Below, piece after piece: positions 63,499-64,000 of a stretch of 64,000 nt of DNA. The position numbers and the translations under genes were made by a program. The first letter of the stretch is position 1. Each line of letters opens with the position of its first letter. The notes beneath the pieces were generated by a model. That model worked only from the letters and a program-made list of their open reading frames with translations. It made no database searches and was not told the origin of the DNA. Source of the stretch: Paracandidimonas soli (lineage in GTDB: Bacteria > Pseudomonadota > Gammaproteobacteria > Burkholderiales > Burkholderiaceae_B); NCBI RefSeq assembly GCF_004342005.1, contig NZ_SMBX01000003.1:186001-250000 (forward strand), in the 5' to 3' direction.

Positions 63499-64000
63499 AT
63501 GAACGATTACCCAGTTGCCGTTCCCGCCTCGGCCCCGTCCGGGATTTCCGCAGTTGCTACGGCGTTCCGGCGCGCGCTGGCCTCGCAATTGCAGCCCAGA
63601 ATGCTGCTGGCCATGTTTCTGCCGTTCCTGATCGCGTTCGTCGGCGCCATCGTCCTGATATGGATGTTCTGGACGCCGCTGACCGACTGGCTGGAAACCC
63701 AGGCGCTGGACTTCGGCCTGATCAATACCATGGAGCAATGGATGGTGGCGGTCGGCCTGTTTTCGCTCAAGCTGTATCTGGCGCCGCTGCTGGCGGCGTT
63801 CATCCTGCTGCCTTTGTCCGGCATCCTGGGCCTGATCGTGGCGGCGGTATTCGTCATGCCCATCGTCCTGAATCATGTCGGACGCAGGGACTATGCCGAT
63901 GTCGAGCGCCAGGGCAAGTTCCTGAGCGCCGTCGGCGTGTGGAACGCCATCTGGGTGGGCACTGTGTTCTGCATCGGCTGGGTCCTGACCCTGCCGCTCT
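63499..64000 (+). CDS. EI24 domain-containing protein, N-terminal part
   Basis: Runs off the window end; 167 codons are visible. Hydrophobic helices (MLLAMFLPFLIAFVGAIVLIW, LAPLLAAFILLPLSGILGLIV, GVWNAIWVGTVFCIGWVL) and the NHVGRRDYADVE loop match EI24/CysZ-like membrane proteins. No SD is visible before the ATG, and the IscB element ends about 8 bp upstream, so native translation signals may have been displaced. Function unknown. Confidence 0.75.
   Translation, partial: MNDYPVAVPASAPSGISAVATAFRRALASQLQPRMLLAMFLPFLIAFVGAIVLIWMFWTPLTDWLETQALDFGLINTMEQWMVAVGLFSLKLYLAPLLAAFILLPLSGILGLIVAAVFVMPIVLNHVGRRDYADVERQGKFLSAVGVWNAIWVGTVFCIGWVLTLPL

Overview
The window is about 64 kb of high-GC chromosomal DNA from a betaproteobacterium, most likely Alcaligenaceae (Bordetella/Achromobacter relatives). 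That placement rests on gene content and order: a RisA/RisS-type OmpR/EnvZ pair, mfd-ispD-ispF, lplT/smc-zipA-ligA, a Bug-family solute receptor, an intracellular PHA depolymerase, and a fused tsaB-rimI gene. No database search was run; family names come from motifs, length and context.

Layout. 1-7 kb: the start of an alpha-E (DUF403) protein and its circularly permuted ATP-grasp partner, a prepilin peptidase, a MarR regulator paired with a Gly-rich repetitive lipoprotein, and a TpsB-type outer-membrane transporter with no adjacent TpsA. 7-22 kb: a complete Flp/Tad pilus locus (pilin, dedicated peptidase, two TadE-like pseudopilins, RcpC, RcpA secretin, TadZ, TadA, TadB, TadC, TadD, DUF3613 protein, TadG). 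It is followed by a sigma-54 activator with a non-canonical N-terminal domain and a coiled-coil lipoprotein. 22-34 kb: LpxR-like lipid A deacylase, serB, mfd, ispDF, a peroxiredoxin, the two-component pair, tsaB-rimI and a family-4 uracil-DNA glycosylase. 34-38 kb: an AraC regulator divergent from an Fsr-type exporter, then lplT. 38-45 kb: smc-zipA-ligA. 45-51 kb: a CoA-dependent catabolic operon (Bug receptor, CaiB, SDR, thiolase, MaoC) divergent from a LysR regulator. 51-61 kb: PpiC, BolA, YciB, Nth, an RnfB-like ferredoxin, PhaZ, FdxA, PncB, RidA, a flavodoxin-fold protein and RelA.

61.8-63.5 kb: a compact IscB element inserted between a thioredoxin-like gene and an EI24 gene. The IscB protein has an intact RuvC/HNH residue set. 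Directly upstream lies a roughly 280-nt highly structured RNA region (omega-RNA/HEARO) with two pseudoknots, GNRA-type hairpins and the iscB Shine-Dalgarno at its 3' end. This is an ancestral relative of Cas9, an RNA-guided nuclease, and the most notable system in the window. No transposase gene accompanies it.

Other structure outside genes: a dispersed repeat of about 165 bp present twice in opposite orientation with covarying stem bases, a short repeat fused to the stop codons of lplT and relA, a 32-bp perfect inverted repeat after ridA, an 18-bp inverted repeat upstream of lpxR, and a strong palindrome between the Tps transporter and the Gly-rich lipoprotein.
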